Below, piece by piece: positions 9,856-18,011 of a stretch of DNA of 64,000 bases (its first letter is position 1; each line of letters opens with the position of its first letter). The stretch spans positions 1 to 64,000 of the forward strand of contig CAZBST010000001.1 in NCBI GenBank assembly GCA_964494805.1. Direction: 5' to 3'. Source of the DNA: CAIYOL01 sp964494805 (GTDB taxonomy: Bacteria; Planctomycetota; Phycisphaerae; Sedimentisphaerales; Anaerobacaceae). Under the pieces are notes generated by a model. It was given only the letters and a program-made list of their open reading frames with translations, did not search any database and was not told the DNA's origin. The translations under genes were made by a program, and so were the position numbers.

Positions 9856-10377
9856 CTACCTCAACTGGTTTCTCTTTGAATATTCCCATAAGGCTTTATC
9901 TATTTTTCTTATGGGTAAATTAAGCCGCTTCGAAATGCTACTTATTTTATTGCAGTATCTTCTCCAAAAACCAAAACTATAGGTTTGCGGTACTCTCCAG
10001 CCCAGAGACCAGAGGACCCTGAAATCCAATATTGGGTACTTATTAGGAAAAGCAAAGTGAAGAATGGTAGAAGCAATAGGCCAGGAAACACCTTTAAGTA
10101 TCATCAAAGATTCAATTCTTGCTTTATCACTTTTTGTGGCAAAAGAAAACCTCGTAACTTCTTTTACTGTCAAATTATCGTTCTCTTTGCTCTTGTAATG
10201 TCTTTTCGGCCTTCTCGACTTCCATAGACAAATTTTTACAAAGTCATCTTTGTTTAAGAACTGTTGTTTTCTTAATACTCGTTTTATTTCTTTCTCATCC
10301 TTTTCGCCAGGGGTACCTCTATACCGTTTGTCATATTTCTTAATGTATTCAATAATGTTCTTTTTATTGATCTGCAT
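9856..10377 (-). CDS. uncharacterised helix-hairpin-helix-like protein
   Basis: A 173-residue basic, lysine- and arginine-rich protein. The middle (about 85-120) reads LMILKGVSWPIASTILHF followed by PNKYPILDFRVLWSLGW, which resembles the helix-hairpin-helix plus conserved aspartate region of HhH DNA glycosylases, though no EndoIII-type catalytic lysine or Fe-S cysteines are evident. The family is familiar as an annotated hypothetical in diverse bacteria, often in accessory DNA. A GGAG lies about 6 nt upstream of the ATG. It borders the S1 repeat on one side and a 510 bp gene-free stretch on the other, consistent with an acquired gene. DNA binding or nucleic-acid repair is inference. Confidence 0.55.
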   Translation of the reverse strand: MQINKKNIIEYIKKYDKRYRGTPGEKDEKEIKRVLRKQQFLNKDDFVKICLWKSRRPKRHYKSKENDNLTVKEVTRFSFATKSDKARIESLMILKGVSWPIASTILHFAFPNKYPILDFRVLWSLGWRVPQTYSFGFWRRYCNKISSISKRLNLPIRKIDKALWEYSKRNQLR

Positions 10378-10887
10378 TTTGTCTCCGCAAGACTTAAAAC
10401 TGTCACCGTTATTTCCCCCATTTTACCCGCAAGCTTTAAAAGCCACAATCCATAAAATTAACTGTTACGATATACGCAATGCGATATACGCACGACGCAA
10501 TACGAAATCATTTTCCCGCAATCTCAAAATCGCCCTTGGCGTCCCGAGCATAGCCGAGGGATCTCTGTCATCCTGAGTTTATCGAAGGAACTACCCCCTC
10601 ACCGGCTGTGTTAACTTAGGCAACTTTTACCTGAACTTTCATCCCCCTGTGCTCTTATACCTTGTGCACTTGTGCACATGCAAAACCTTCAAAATATTTG
10701 AAGATTTTGCATCAGTTTCCCTACAACTTTTGTACGTTTCTATACAGTTTTTGTAAGTTTTTGAACGTTTGCCTGTACAATAGCGCCGTTGACTCCTTTC
10801 AGACCATTTTACGAAATGAACCTTTTTCACAAGCCGGCGAACTAAACTCTTGCCCAAACCCGCTAAATCTCGATAATACCCGTAGTT
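10378..10887. other. gene-free stretch with short repeat words
   Basis: No credible gene is seen. 10464-10505 holds repeated CGATATACGCA/GCAATACGAAAT words, the reverse complement of the CGTATTTCG words found between acsB and acsC. 10545-10590 carries GTCATCCTGAG..TCGAAGGA, a dispersed intergenic repeat type whose relative occurs at 27430-27470. 10665-10680 has GTGCACTTGTGCAC. No clear Shine-Dalgarno sequence precedes lpxB. Confidence 0.5.
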
Positions 10888-12030
10888 ATGCCGGAAACAA
10901 ACAGGACATATCGCATCTTCATAAGTGCCGCCGAGCCGAGCGCCGACGCCCATTGCGCCGCCCTCATAACCACCTTAAAACAAAGCACTTACAACATCGA
11001 CTTTGTAGGCGTAGGCGGCCCAAAAATGGCCGCCGCCGGCTGCACCCTCCTCGAAACCACCATCGCCAGAGCTGCGATGATTTATAATGCCTTCGGTCAG
11101 GTTGGCTTTTTTTACAAGCTCATAAAACGCATAAGTCGTTACCTACAAAGCAATAAAGTCGATTTGGTTATTGTCTGCGATTCCCCCGCCTTCAACTTCC
11201 ACATCGCCAAAGCCGCCAAAAAAGCAAGGTTAAAAACCCTATTCTACGTTGCCCCTCAGTTATGGAGCTGGGCTGGCTGGCGCATCCATAAACTGCGAAA
11301 ATATTGCGATAAGCTCTGCTGCATACTGCCTTTCGAGCAGGACTGGTTCAGCCAAAGGGGTATCGATGCAACCTTTGTGGGCAATCCCATCCTCGACGAA
11401 TTACCCCCCCCTTTGGCCCCTTACAGGAAAAAATACCTTGATTTTAACCCTGAAAACGCCCATTTTGCCATCCTGCCCGGCTCGCGAGCCGCCGAAATAA
11501 CCTCGCTCTGGCTGCCGATGCAGCAGATAGCACTCCGCCTGAAGCAAAAATACACTAACGCTACGTTCACCACCGTGGCCGTCGACACCAACAGGCAAAA
11601 ACGACTTAAAAACACCCAAATTCTTGGGTTTAAGTGCAAATACACCATCGGCTCGGTCTGCGAAACCGCCCGCGCTGCTGATTTTGCAATTGTGGCCAGC
11701 GGCAGCGCTACGCTGCAGGTCGCAGCGGTTGGCTGCCCTATGGTGATAATGTATCAATCCAGCAAAATCCTCTGGCATCTGCTGGGGCGATGGCTGCTGA
11801 CAACAAAATACCTCTCTCTTGTTAACATCTTGGTAAATAAGGAGTTAGTGCCGGAATTTATGCCGTATTTCAGCTCGATTAAACCTGTTTTGGCAGCAAT
11901 AGAGCTGCTATTGGAAGATAGTGATAAACTGGCTCAAACCAGTGACGCGCTTATTCATCTGGCTGAGCCATTGGTCAGGAAAAAAGCACACAAGGACGTC
12001 GCAGGCATAGCGGTTGAAATGCTGCGGTAA
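10888..12030 (+). CDS. lpxB: lipid-A-disaccharide synthase
   Basis: A 380-residue glycosyltransferase of family GT19 that joins UDP-2,3-diacylglucosamine to lipid X to form the lipid A disaccharide at the cytoplasmic side of the inner membrane. Visible signatures are the N-terminal SAAEPSADAH (the family's GExSGD region, here altered), VGGPKMAAAG, DSPAFNFHIAKAAKK, YVAPQLWSWAGWR, the donor-site region FVGNPILDE and LPGSRAAEI, and ASGSATLQVAAVGCPMVIMYQ. Length is normal for LpxB. It stands alone here, without lpxA/lpxD/fabZ, and implies a Gram-negative outer membrane. The GExSGD loop carries AEPSAD instead, an oddity to compare with other planctomycete LpxB proteins. Confidence 0.93.
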   Translation: MPETNRTYRIFISAAEPSADAHCAALITTLKQSTYNIDFVGVGGPKMAAAGCTLLETTIARAAMIYNAFGQVGFFYKLIKRISRYLQSNKVDLVIVCDSPAFNFHIAKAAKKARLKTLFYVAPQLWSWAGWRIHKLRKYCDKLCCILPFEQDWFSQRGIDATFVGNPILDELPPPLAPYRKKYLDFNPENAHFAILPGSRAAEITSLWLPMQQIALRLKQKYTNATFTTVAVDTNRQKRLKNTQILGFKCKYTIGSVCETARAADFAIVASGSATLQVAAVGCPMVIMYQSSKILWHLLGRWLLTTKYLSLVNILVNKELVPEFMPYFSSIKPVLAAIELLLEDSDKLAQTSDALIHLAEPLVRKKAHKDVAGIAVEMLR

Positions 12031-12292
12031 GAGCCGATTAATGGCTTTCCAGTACTAATAATAGCTCTCGGCAGCAAACGTCTGCAAGTTTTGAGGGGTT
12101 GTAAAGCAGCAAAATAGGGATCATCCGGCCGTCAGACTACAAACACAAACATTTGTAACCTTTTGTAAATACAAAACTTAAGCATTTCTATGCTGTGCCC
12201 GCAGGGCTATGCGCAAAATGATGCTATTTTTGCGCAAAATAACGGCCAATTAATGGTCTGATAAAAAATTTATTAACTCCGCCAGATTTCCA

Positions 12293-12321
12293 TTGACATT
12301 TGCACGGTCAATTGTTTAAAT
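12293..12321 (+). promoter_or_regulatory. candidate promoter of the LamG gene with overlapping inverted repeat
   Basis: TTGACA (12293-12298) and TTAAAT (12316-12321) are 17 nt apart. The -35 box is one arm of TTGAC-N9-GTCAA, which could be an operator. Upstream, TGCGCAAAAT occurs twice (about 12208-12240), the second within the palindrome TTTTGCGCAAAA. The predicted transcript would have a leader of roughly 235 nt before the ATG at 12565. Confidence 0.4.
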
Positions 12322-12382
12322 AAAATAAGAAAATTTGAGGATTTTTGGGTTTTTTAGGCAGAAGGGTTAATTAAACAAGCAC

Positions 12383-12500
12383 AGTGTTCCGTGAAGGTTT
12401 TTGCTGCTTGTTTTGTTAAAGGTTGTTTGAGACAAACGCCGAGTAGAGTGAAGGTCTTAGTGTTCACTGCACGGGGAAAGTGCAGGTTTTTGCGCTTGTT
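12383..12500 (+). repeat. duplicated leader motif ahead of the LamG gene
   Basis: Two imperfect copies of AGTGTTC..GTG-AGGTTTTTGC-GCTTGTT occur at 12383-12412 and 12459-12500. The second is expanded by a small hairpin, CTGCAC-GGGGAAA-GTGCAG. Copy 1 is embedded in AAACAAGCA...TGCTTGTTT pairing, and GTTTGAGACAAAC plus GTTGAAAACAAC add further small stems. The position between a candidate promoter and the gene suggests a structured 5' leader. I do not match it to a known riboswitch class. Confidence 0.45.
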
Positions 12501-12564
12501 GAAAACAACAAATGTTTGGCGCATAGCTGAAAGAATGTTTTAAGGTTTTTTTAGGAGGAATATC

Positions 12565-15500
12565 ATGTATAAAAAATTTCTGTTTTTAACTTCTTTTGTT
12601 TTGGTGCTAACTCTGGCGTATAGCAGCTACGGCGCTACCGATGGCTACGCGCCAAAGCCTGACCCGGAGAGCTGGCGGTTTGTCCCGGTGGCAACGGGGC
12701 CAAACACAATTTATATGAAGGCAACGCCTGCTATAGACGTGAACAATCCACCCGCAAAGTACTACTTCGAATGCACTACCGATGCCACCAAAAGCAGCGG
12801 CTGGGTATCAGATGCGAATTACACGGCTACAGGGCTTACTCCGGGCACCACGTATTCGTTCAGGGTCAGGGCATGTGATGATAATGGCGGTGACCCCAAC
12901 ACTCAGAATAGGTGGTCGCTAGTTACTCCAGCTGCAACCACCGATCTTGACACTACCCCTCCTGTGCTCAAGCTGGACTTCAACTATGACCCAAACAACG
13001 ATGATGCAAACACCCAGGTCAGCTTTACTAAATTTATTAAGACAGACACCGGCAGTGACGTGTGTGGTGTTATAATTGACATTGAAGGGAATGTTGAATC
13101 AAAACGGGAAGAAGACCCTTGTGGTGCAATGGAGATGTATGATAAGTTCTTCGGCTCAGTCGTGCCTGACCCGTGCTGGTATTCCCCGAAAGCCGGCGAG
13201 AGAATTTATCGCGATTATGTCTTTGCCTTTGGGTCTGGGGAGGATACCGGACTTACAATCACGCTATATGGCCTGGGGGTCGATCGAGACTGCAACATAA
13301 CGATGTGGGCATATGATAGCGTAAGCACATCAGAGGTCAATCGAGTCGCGAACTGGTATGCCAACGGCGAACATATTTTTGACACCAACTTCATAGGCGG
13401 TGTGTCGGGTTATCCGAAGTATGATAACCAAAACAATCCTCCGCCAGAAGGCTGGCTGGATTTATATAAGTACGCCTGGAGTGGAAAAGCCACGTCAGAT
13501 AAATTTGGTAGAATCATCCTGACAAGCCAGAGGGACCCCAATGGTGAAGATGATGAGCCTTTTTCTTTTGTCAACGCCTTAAGGGTGGAGCCCAACAACC
13601 TCTCGCAAACATTCATCCCGACACCATATGCCCATCGTCCTGTGCCGTTTGACGGCACAGAAGACGTGCTCGTAAATACAGAACTCAAATGGAGAAATGG
13701 CGACGGTGTTGTAACCCACCAATTATATCTCGGCACCAATTCTAGCGATGTGAATGACGCCAACACCGTTTATCAGGGCCCTGGCGTGCTAATTTACGCA
13801 TCAAGCGCTACTAACCCCTATGACCCTTATGGTGCTACCGGCTTCCTCGCTTTAGACACAACCTACTACTGGCGTGTAGATGAGGTCAATGCTGCACCCG
13901 CAACCTACAAAGGTGAGGTCTGGAGCCTTACGACAGGTCCGAATTCTCTCGTGGACAATTTCTATACGGCCTATGGTGCTTCCTACCCTGATAGGCTGAG
14001 GGATACATGGAAGGATTATTGGACACAGGATCCTCCCTATACCGGCGCGACAGTTTACCCTGTGACGGACCCGAATCACGGCGGTCTACTGGAACCAAAT
14101 GATCAGTCGATGAGGTATTTGTACGAGAATCAATACGACCCATACTACTCTGAGGCCAGAGCGGATCTCGGTACCGGAACTGGTAAATTGAATATCGACC
14201 CGAACTGGCTTGGGATGAACGCTAAATCACTGGTGCTGTGGTTCTATGGCACAGCAACCAATGACGCCAATCAGCAGATGTATGTGAAAGTAACCGATGG
14301 CGACAACCCGGCAAATACCGGGAAAGTGGACTACCCCTACATGAGCGAAATAAGAGAAGAAGAATGGCATGAGTGGAATATCGACCTGGCATTGCTTGAT
14401 GCCTGTGGTGTAGATCTGACCAATGTTGCGCAAGTTACTATCGGCTTCGGTGACGGTACCCCGGCTGAAGATGATAGTATCGAGGACGTCGTGTTCTTCG
14501 ACGATATCCAGCTGTATACAACCAGATGTGCCCTTGTAGAGCGTTCAGACTATTTTGCCAATCTCGACTTCGCTCCGGGCGGTGAGTTTCCCGGGGACTG
14601 CGTGATAGACTATCAGGAGATTGATACAATAGGAAGAGACTGGCTTAACATGGATCTGGTCATTGCAACAAAGAAGCCGGACGATACCAATCTTGTTGTG
14701 TACTACCCGCTGAATGAGGGAGACGGCAATAGGGTGTTTAGCCATCCAGATGAAGACTATCCTGATTCTTGCGATACTAAATGGACCGGGACTTTCTGGA
14801 ATAGTGGCGACACACCTCCGGGGTATTATGGCACCACATGGGGAGGACCCGGTGCACCCGTAAGCGGGGCCAACTGCGTCTACTTGAGCGGCGAGCAGAG
14901 CGGCAGGGTTCAGTGTGGGGCAACCTTTGGGGATCTGGGCCTCGGAATCGGAGGTGGTAAAACCGGCCTAACCTCTTGTGCTGGCGATGTTAACGCAATA
15001 ACTCTGTCTATCTGGTGCAAGTGGTTAGGACCACGCACCTGGGACAGATATCTCGACAGCAAGTGTCAGGGCTTGCTTGGTAAAAGAGGTGGCTGGGATG
15101 ACGTGAGTATGGTATGGATGCTTGAGGTTGATACTAACGGCAGTGAAGGTGGAGTTGGTTTGCGGCATTACGTAACATCCACTGGCGACATACAAGATGT
15201 GTTTAGTGCGAGTGGTATAATGCTGCAATATATCAACCAATGGATACATGTAGTCGCCGTGTTCCCGACTCCTGCGGATGACCCGGAGGAAGACCCGAAC
15301 GCCCATGCCAGGGTCTATATCAATGGCGGCGAAGTAGCTGACGGGCCATGGAGATTTAGCAACGGGGACGACCCCAATATATTCTTAACAATAGGCGAAA
15401 CCATGGATCAAAATGCCTGGGTTGACAGCCCAGAATCCTGGTATGGCTACCTCGACGAAGTCCGTATCTACAACCGTGTTCTGGAAGTCAATGAGATAGG

Positions 15501-15702
15501 ATATCTGGCTGACGTGGACCCTGAAGACGGCGAGCTGTGGGTTGCGATATCGTCACCCGCTAATGTGTACGATGGTAATGAAATATCTCCATATCAAGGT
15601 GAACAGCCAAAAGGCCAAAGAGCGGTCAACTTCAAGGACTTTGCTGTTGTGGTAAAGGAATGGCTTACCGAGGAGATGTTCCCGCCTTCCCATCGTCAGT
15701 GA
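12565..15702 (+). CDS. secreted LamG-domain protein with dockerin-like tail
   Basis: The start has a strong AGGAGG-like site (TTAGGAGGAATATC) and opens a signal peptide (residues 1-23, ..LAYSSYGA). The 1,045-residue product contains a fibronectin-III-like domain (about 40-125), a beta-rich region, a second FnIII-like segment (about 350-455, TTYYWRVDEVNA), a carbohydrate-binding-like domain (about 465-655), a dockerin-like segment (about 670-690), a concanavalin/LamG-like domain (about 700-985, YYPLNEGDGNRV, GYLDEVRIYNRVL) and a last dockerin-like stretch (VNFKDFAVVVKEWL). LamG domains bind glycans or proteins, so a surface or polysaccharide-associated role is likely; no catalytic domain is seen. 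A strong terminator follows. Confidence 0.85.
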   Translation: MYKKFLFLTSFVLVLTLAYSSYGATDGYAPKPDPESWRFVPVATGPNTIYMKATPAIDVNNPPAKYYFECTTDATKSSGWVSDANYTATGLTPGTTYSFRVRACDDNGGDPNTQNRWSLVTPAATTDLDTTPPVLKLDFNYDPNNDDANTQVSFTKFIKTDTGSDVCGVIIDIEGNVESKREEDPCGAMEMYDKFFGSVVPDPCWYSPKAGERIYRDYVFAFGSGEDTGLTITLYGLGVDRDCNITMWAYDSVSTSEVNRVANWYANGEHIFDTNFIGGVSGYPKYDNQNNPPPEGWLDLYKYAWSGKATSDKFGRIILTSQRDPNGEDDEPFSFVNALRVEPNNLSQTFIPTPYAHRPVPFDGTEDVLVNTELKWRNGDGVVTHQLYLGTNSSDVNDANTVYQGPGVLIYASSATNPYDPYGATGFLALDTTYYWRVDEVNAAPATYKGEVWSLTTGPNSLVDNFYTAYGASYPDRLRDTWKDYWTQDPPYTGATVYPVTDPNHGGLLEPNDQSMRYLYENQYDPYYSEARADLGTGTGKLNIDPNWLGMNAKSLVLWFYGTATNDANQQMYVKVTDGDNPANTGKVDYPYMSEIREEEWHEWNIDLALLDACGVDLTNVAQVTIGFGDGTPAEDDSIEDVVFFDDIQLYTTRCALVERSDYFANLDFAPGGEFPGDCVIDYQEIDTIGRDWLNMDLVIATKKPDDTNLVVYYPLNEGDGNRVFSHPDEDYPDSCDTKWTGTFWNSGDTPPGYYGTTWGGPGAPVSGANCVYLSGEQSGRVQCGATFGDLGLGIGGGKTGLTSCAGDVNAITLSIWCKWLGPRTWDRYLDSKCQGLLGKRGGWDDVSMVWMLEVDTNGSEGGVGLRHYVTSTGDIQDVFSASGIMLQYINQWIHVVAVFPTPADDPEEDPNAHARVYINGGEVADGPWRFSNGDDPNIFLTIGETMDQNAWVDSPESWYGYLDEVRIYNRVLEVNEIGYLADVDPEDGELWVAISSPANVYDGNEISPYQGEQPKGQRAVNFKDFAVVVKEWLTEEMFPPSHRQ

Positions 15703-15738
15703 TTTGATGCGGGAACGACCATAAAGATTCGCACCAAT

Positions 15739-15778
15739 CCGGGGCCTATACTAATCTGTATAGGCCCCGGCTGTTTTT
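15739..15778 (+). terminator. rho-independent terminator after the LamG gene
   Basis: A perfect 13 bp stem, CCGGGGCCTATAC (15739-15751) with GTATAGGCCCCGG (15758-15770), has a 6 nt loop and is followed by CTGTTTTT. Confidence 0.93.
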
Positions 15779-15941
15779 ATAGGTGCTGTCGAGTCACCGC
15801 TTTTTGACCTTAGGCCCGCCTTCCTCCGCCATAAAGCAATAAAACTCTTGCAAAAACACCTTCTATCGATTATCCTGTTCGCTCCCGTTTTACCAATAAA
15901 GAAAAGACGTATTAGAAACCCTTATTTTTAGGAATATAACG

Positions 15942-17972
15942 ATGACGGTATCCGTAAAAAACCCGGGTCTATCCGAGCTCGACGAGCTTTGCATTCAAAC
16001 AATCCGGTTTCTGTCTGTTGATGCAGTTCAGAAGGCCAATTCCGGTCATCCGGGAATGCCGATGGGAATGGCGCCGGCGGCATATATTCTCTGGACGAAA
16101 CATCTCCGATATAATCCGGCCAATCCACAATGGCAGGGGAGAGACCGATTCGTCCTCTCGGCAGGGCACGGCAGTATGCTGCTGTATTCGCTGCTGCATC
16201 TGACCGGCTATCCTTTAAGCCTGGAAGAGCTGAAGAACTTTCGCCAATGGGGCAGCAAAACGCCGGGACACCCCGAACGCCATCCGGAGCTTGGTATTGA
16301 AGTTACAACCGGGCCATTAGGGCAGGGAATTTCCAATGCAGTCGGAATGGCAATAGCCGAGAAATATCTGGCAAGCCATTTCAACCGGGAAGGCTTTCCC
16401 ATTATCGATTATATGATTTATGTAATTGCCGGTGACGGCGATTTGGAGGAGGGGGTGTCCGCAGAGGCCTGTTCGCTGGCGGGACACCTCGGCCTGAATA
16501 ATCTGATTGTGATTTACGATGATAACCATATCACTATTGACGGCGACACAAAGCTTTCCTTCACCGAAGACATGGTGAAGCGCTATAAGGCCTACGGCTG
16601 GAATGTGATACCCGTCGATGGTGACGGCAATGATATGGAATCTTTTGAAAAAGCCCTGCGACGGGCAAAAAGAGAGAAAGAGCGGCCTACAATAATAAAA
16701 CTGCGGACACATATCGCTTATGGCTGTCCAAACAAGCAGGACACTGCCGGCTCACACGGCGCTCCCTTGGGTGAGGATGAAATCAAATTAGTTAAGCAGA
16801 AATTCGGATGGGACCCTGAAAAGAGCTTCGTCGTGCCGGATGAGGTGCTCGGCTGTATGCGAAAAGCTGTGGACAAGGGCAAGCGGGCTGAGAAAAAATG
16901 GGACAAGATGTTCGAAAAATACGCCCAGGCTTACCCGGAGCTTGCGCAGCAGTTCCGCGATAGTGTTGCTGGCAAACTAAGCGTCGCGCTTGACGAGCTG
17001 CTGCCGAAATTTGAGGCGGGCAGTTCTATTGCGACGCGCAAGGCGTCCGGAAAAGTTCTGGACACAGTGATGCCAAAATGTCCGCTGATTCTGGGCGGCT
17101 CAGCGGATTTAACGCCTTCCAATCTTACAAAGTTCGGAGGAGCTGAAGACTTCCAGAAAGGCAAGAGCAACGGCAGGTATATAAGGTATGGCGTCAGAGA
17201 GCATGCGATGGGTGCCGTAATGAACGGGATTTCCATCAGCGGCCTGACAAGGGCGTATGGCGGAACGTTTTTCGTATTCAGTGATTATATGCGGCCGGCG
17301 ATTCGTATGGCAGCTTTGTCGAAGTATCCGACCATATTCGTGTTCACCCACGACAGCATTGGCGTCGGCGAAGATGGGCCGACACATCAGGCGGTGGAGC
17401 AGTTGGCGAGCCTTCGGGCGATACCGAATTTGGTTGTGTTCAGGCCGGCTGATGCAAACGAGACGACCCAGGCGTGGAAATATATCTTAGAGCATCAAGA
17501 CGAGCCGTCAGTTTTACTGCTTACCCGCCAGGGATTGCCTGTGCTGGACCAAAATAAATACGGCTCTGCGAAGAACCTTAGCAAAGGCGCTTACGTTCTT
17601 GTCGGGATGGATATGCCCGATGTTCTTCTTTTAGCCAGCGGCTCGGAGGTCTCTATTGCTTTATGCGCCGCCGAAGGACTGGCAAAAGAAAATATCAAGG
17701 CAAACGTGATAAGTATGCCGTGCTGGGAACTTTTTGAAAAGCAGAGCAAAGAGTATAAAGACTCGGTTCTTCCGCCGGCGGTAAAGGCCCGTGTCGGTAT
17801 CGAAGCGGGCGTAGAACTCGGCTGGAAGAAATGGCTGGGCGACAATGGCATCTTTATTGGTATGTCGTCATTCGGCGCATCGGCGCCTTATAAGGTTTGC
17901 TTCGAAAAGTTCGGGATAACCGTTGAAAAAACAATAGAGGCAGCCAAGAAATCTATGGCAAGCTCCAAATAA
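15942..17972 (+). CDS. tkt: transketolase
   Basis: A 676-residue thiamine-diphosphate enzyme that moves two-carbon units between ketose and aldose phosphates in the non-oxidative pentose phosphate pathway. Motifs in order: SGHPGMPMGMAPAAYILW, GHGSMLLYSLLHLTGY, the ThDP/metal motif GDGDLEEGVSAEA..NNLIVIYDDNHI, HGAPLGEDE, GGSADLTPSN, REHAMGAVMNG, and HDSIGVGEDGPTHQAVEQLASLRAIPN. Length matches full bacterial transketolases. TAGGA lies about 8 nt before the ATG. The gene is followed by mfd 39 nt downstream, possibly cotranscribed. Confidence 0.96.
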   Translation: MTVSVKNPGLSELDELCIQTIRFLSVDAVQKANSGHPGMPMGMAPAAYILWTKHLRYNPANPQWQGRDRFVLSAGHGSMLLYSLLHLTGYPLSLEELKNFRQWGSKTPGHPERHPELGIEVTTGPLGQGISNAVGMAIAEKYLASHFNREGFPIIDYMIYVIAGDGDLEEGVSAEACSLAGHLGLNNLIVIYDDNHITIDGDTKLSFTEDMVKRYKAYGWNVIPVDGDGNDMESFEKALRRAKREKERPTIIKLRTHIAYGCPNKQDTAGSHGAPLGEDEIKLVKQKFGWDPEKSFVVPDEVLGCMRKAVDKGKRAEKKWDKMFEKYAQAYPELAQQFRDSVAGKLSVALDELLPKFEAGSSIATRKASGKVLDTVMPKCPLILGGSADLTPSNLTKFGGAEDFQKGKSNGRYIRYGVREHAMGAVMNGISISGLTRAYGGTFFVFSDYMRPAIRMAALSKYPTIFVFTHDSIGVGEDGPTHQAVEQLASLRAIPNLVVFRPADANETTQAWKYILEHQDEPSVLLLTRQGLPVLDQNKYGSAKNLSKGAYVLVGMDMPDVLLLASGSEVSIALCAAEGLAKENIKANVISMPCWELFEKQSKEYKDSVLPPAVKARVGIEAGVELGWKKWLGDNGIFIGMSSFGASAPYKVCFEKFGITVEKTIEAAKKSMASSK

Positions 17973-18011
17973 TGTGGTCAACTTTTTAGCATTATAAATA
18001 GCGTCGATTGT

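Noticed and set aside
10662..11087. 141-codon plus-strand frame upstream of lpxB
   Set aside because: It overlaps lpxB in another frame and has no recognisable domain.
12383..12500. Known riboswitch (cyclic-di-GMP or cobalamin type) ahead of the LamG gene
   Set aside because: The conserved cores of those classes are missing; only the duplicated local motif is supported.
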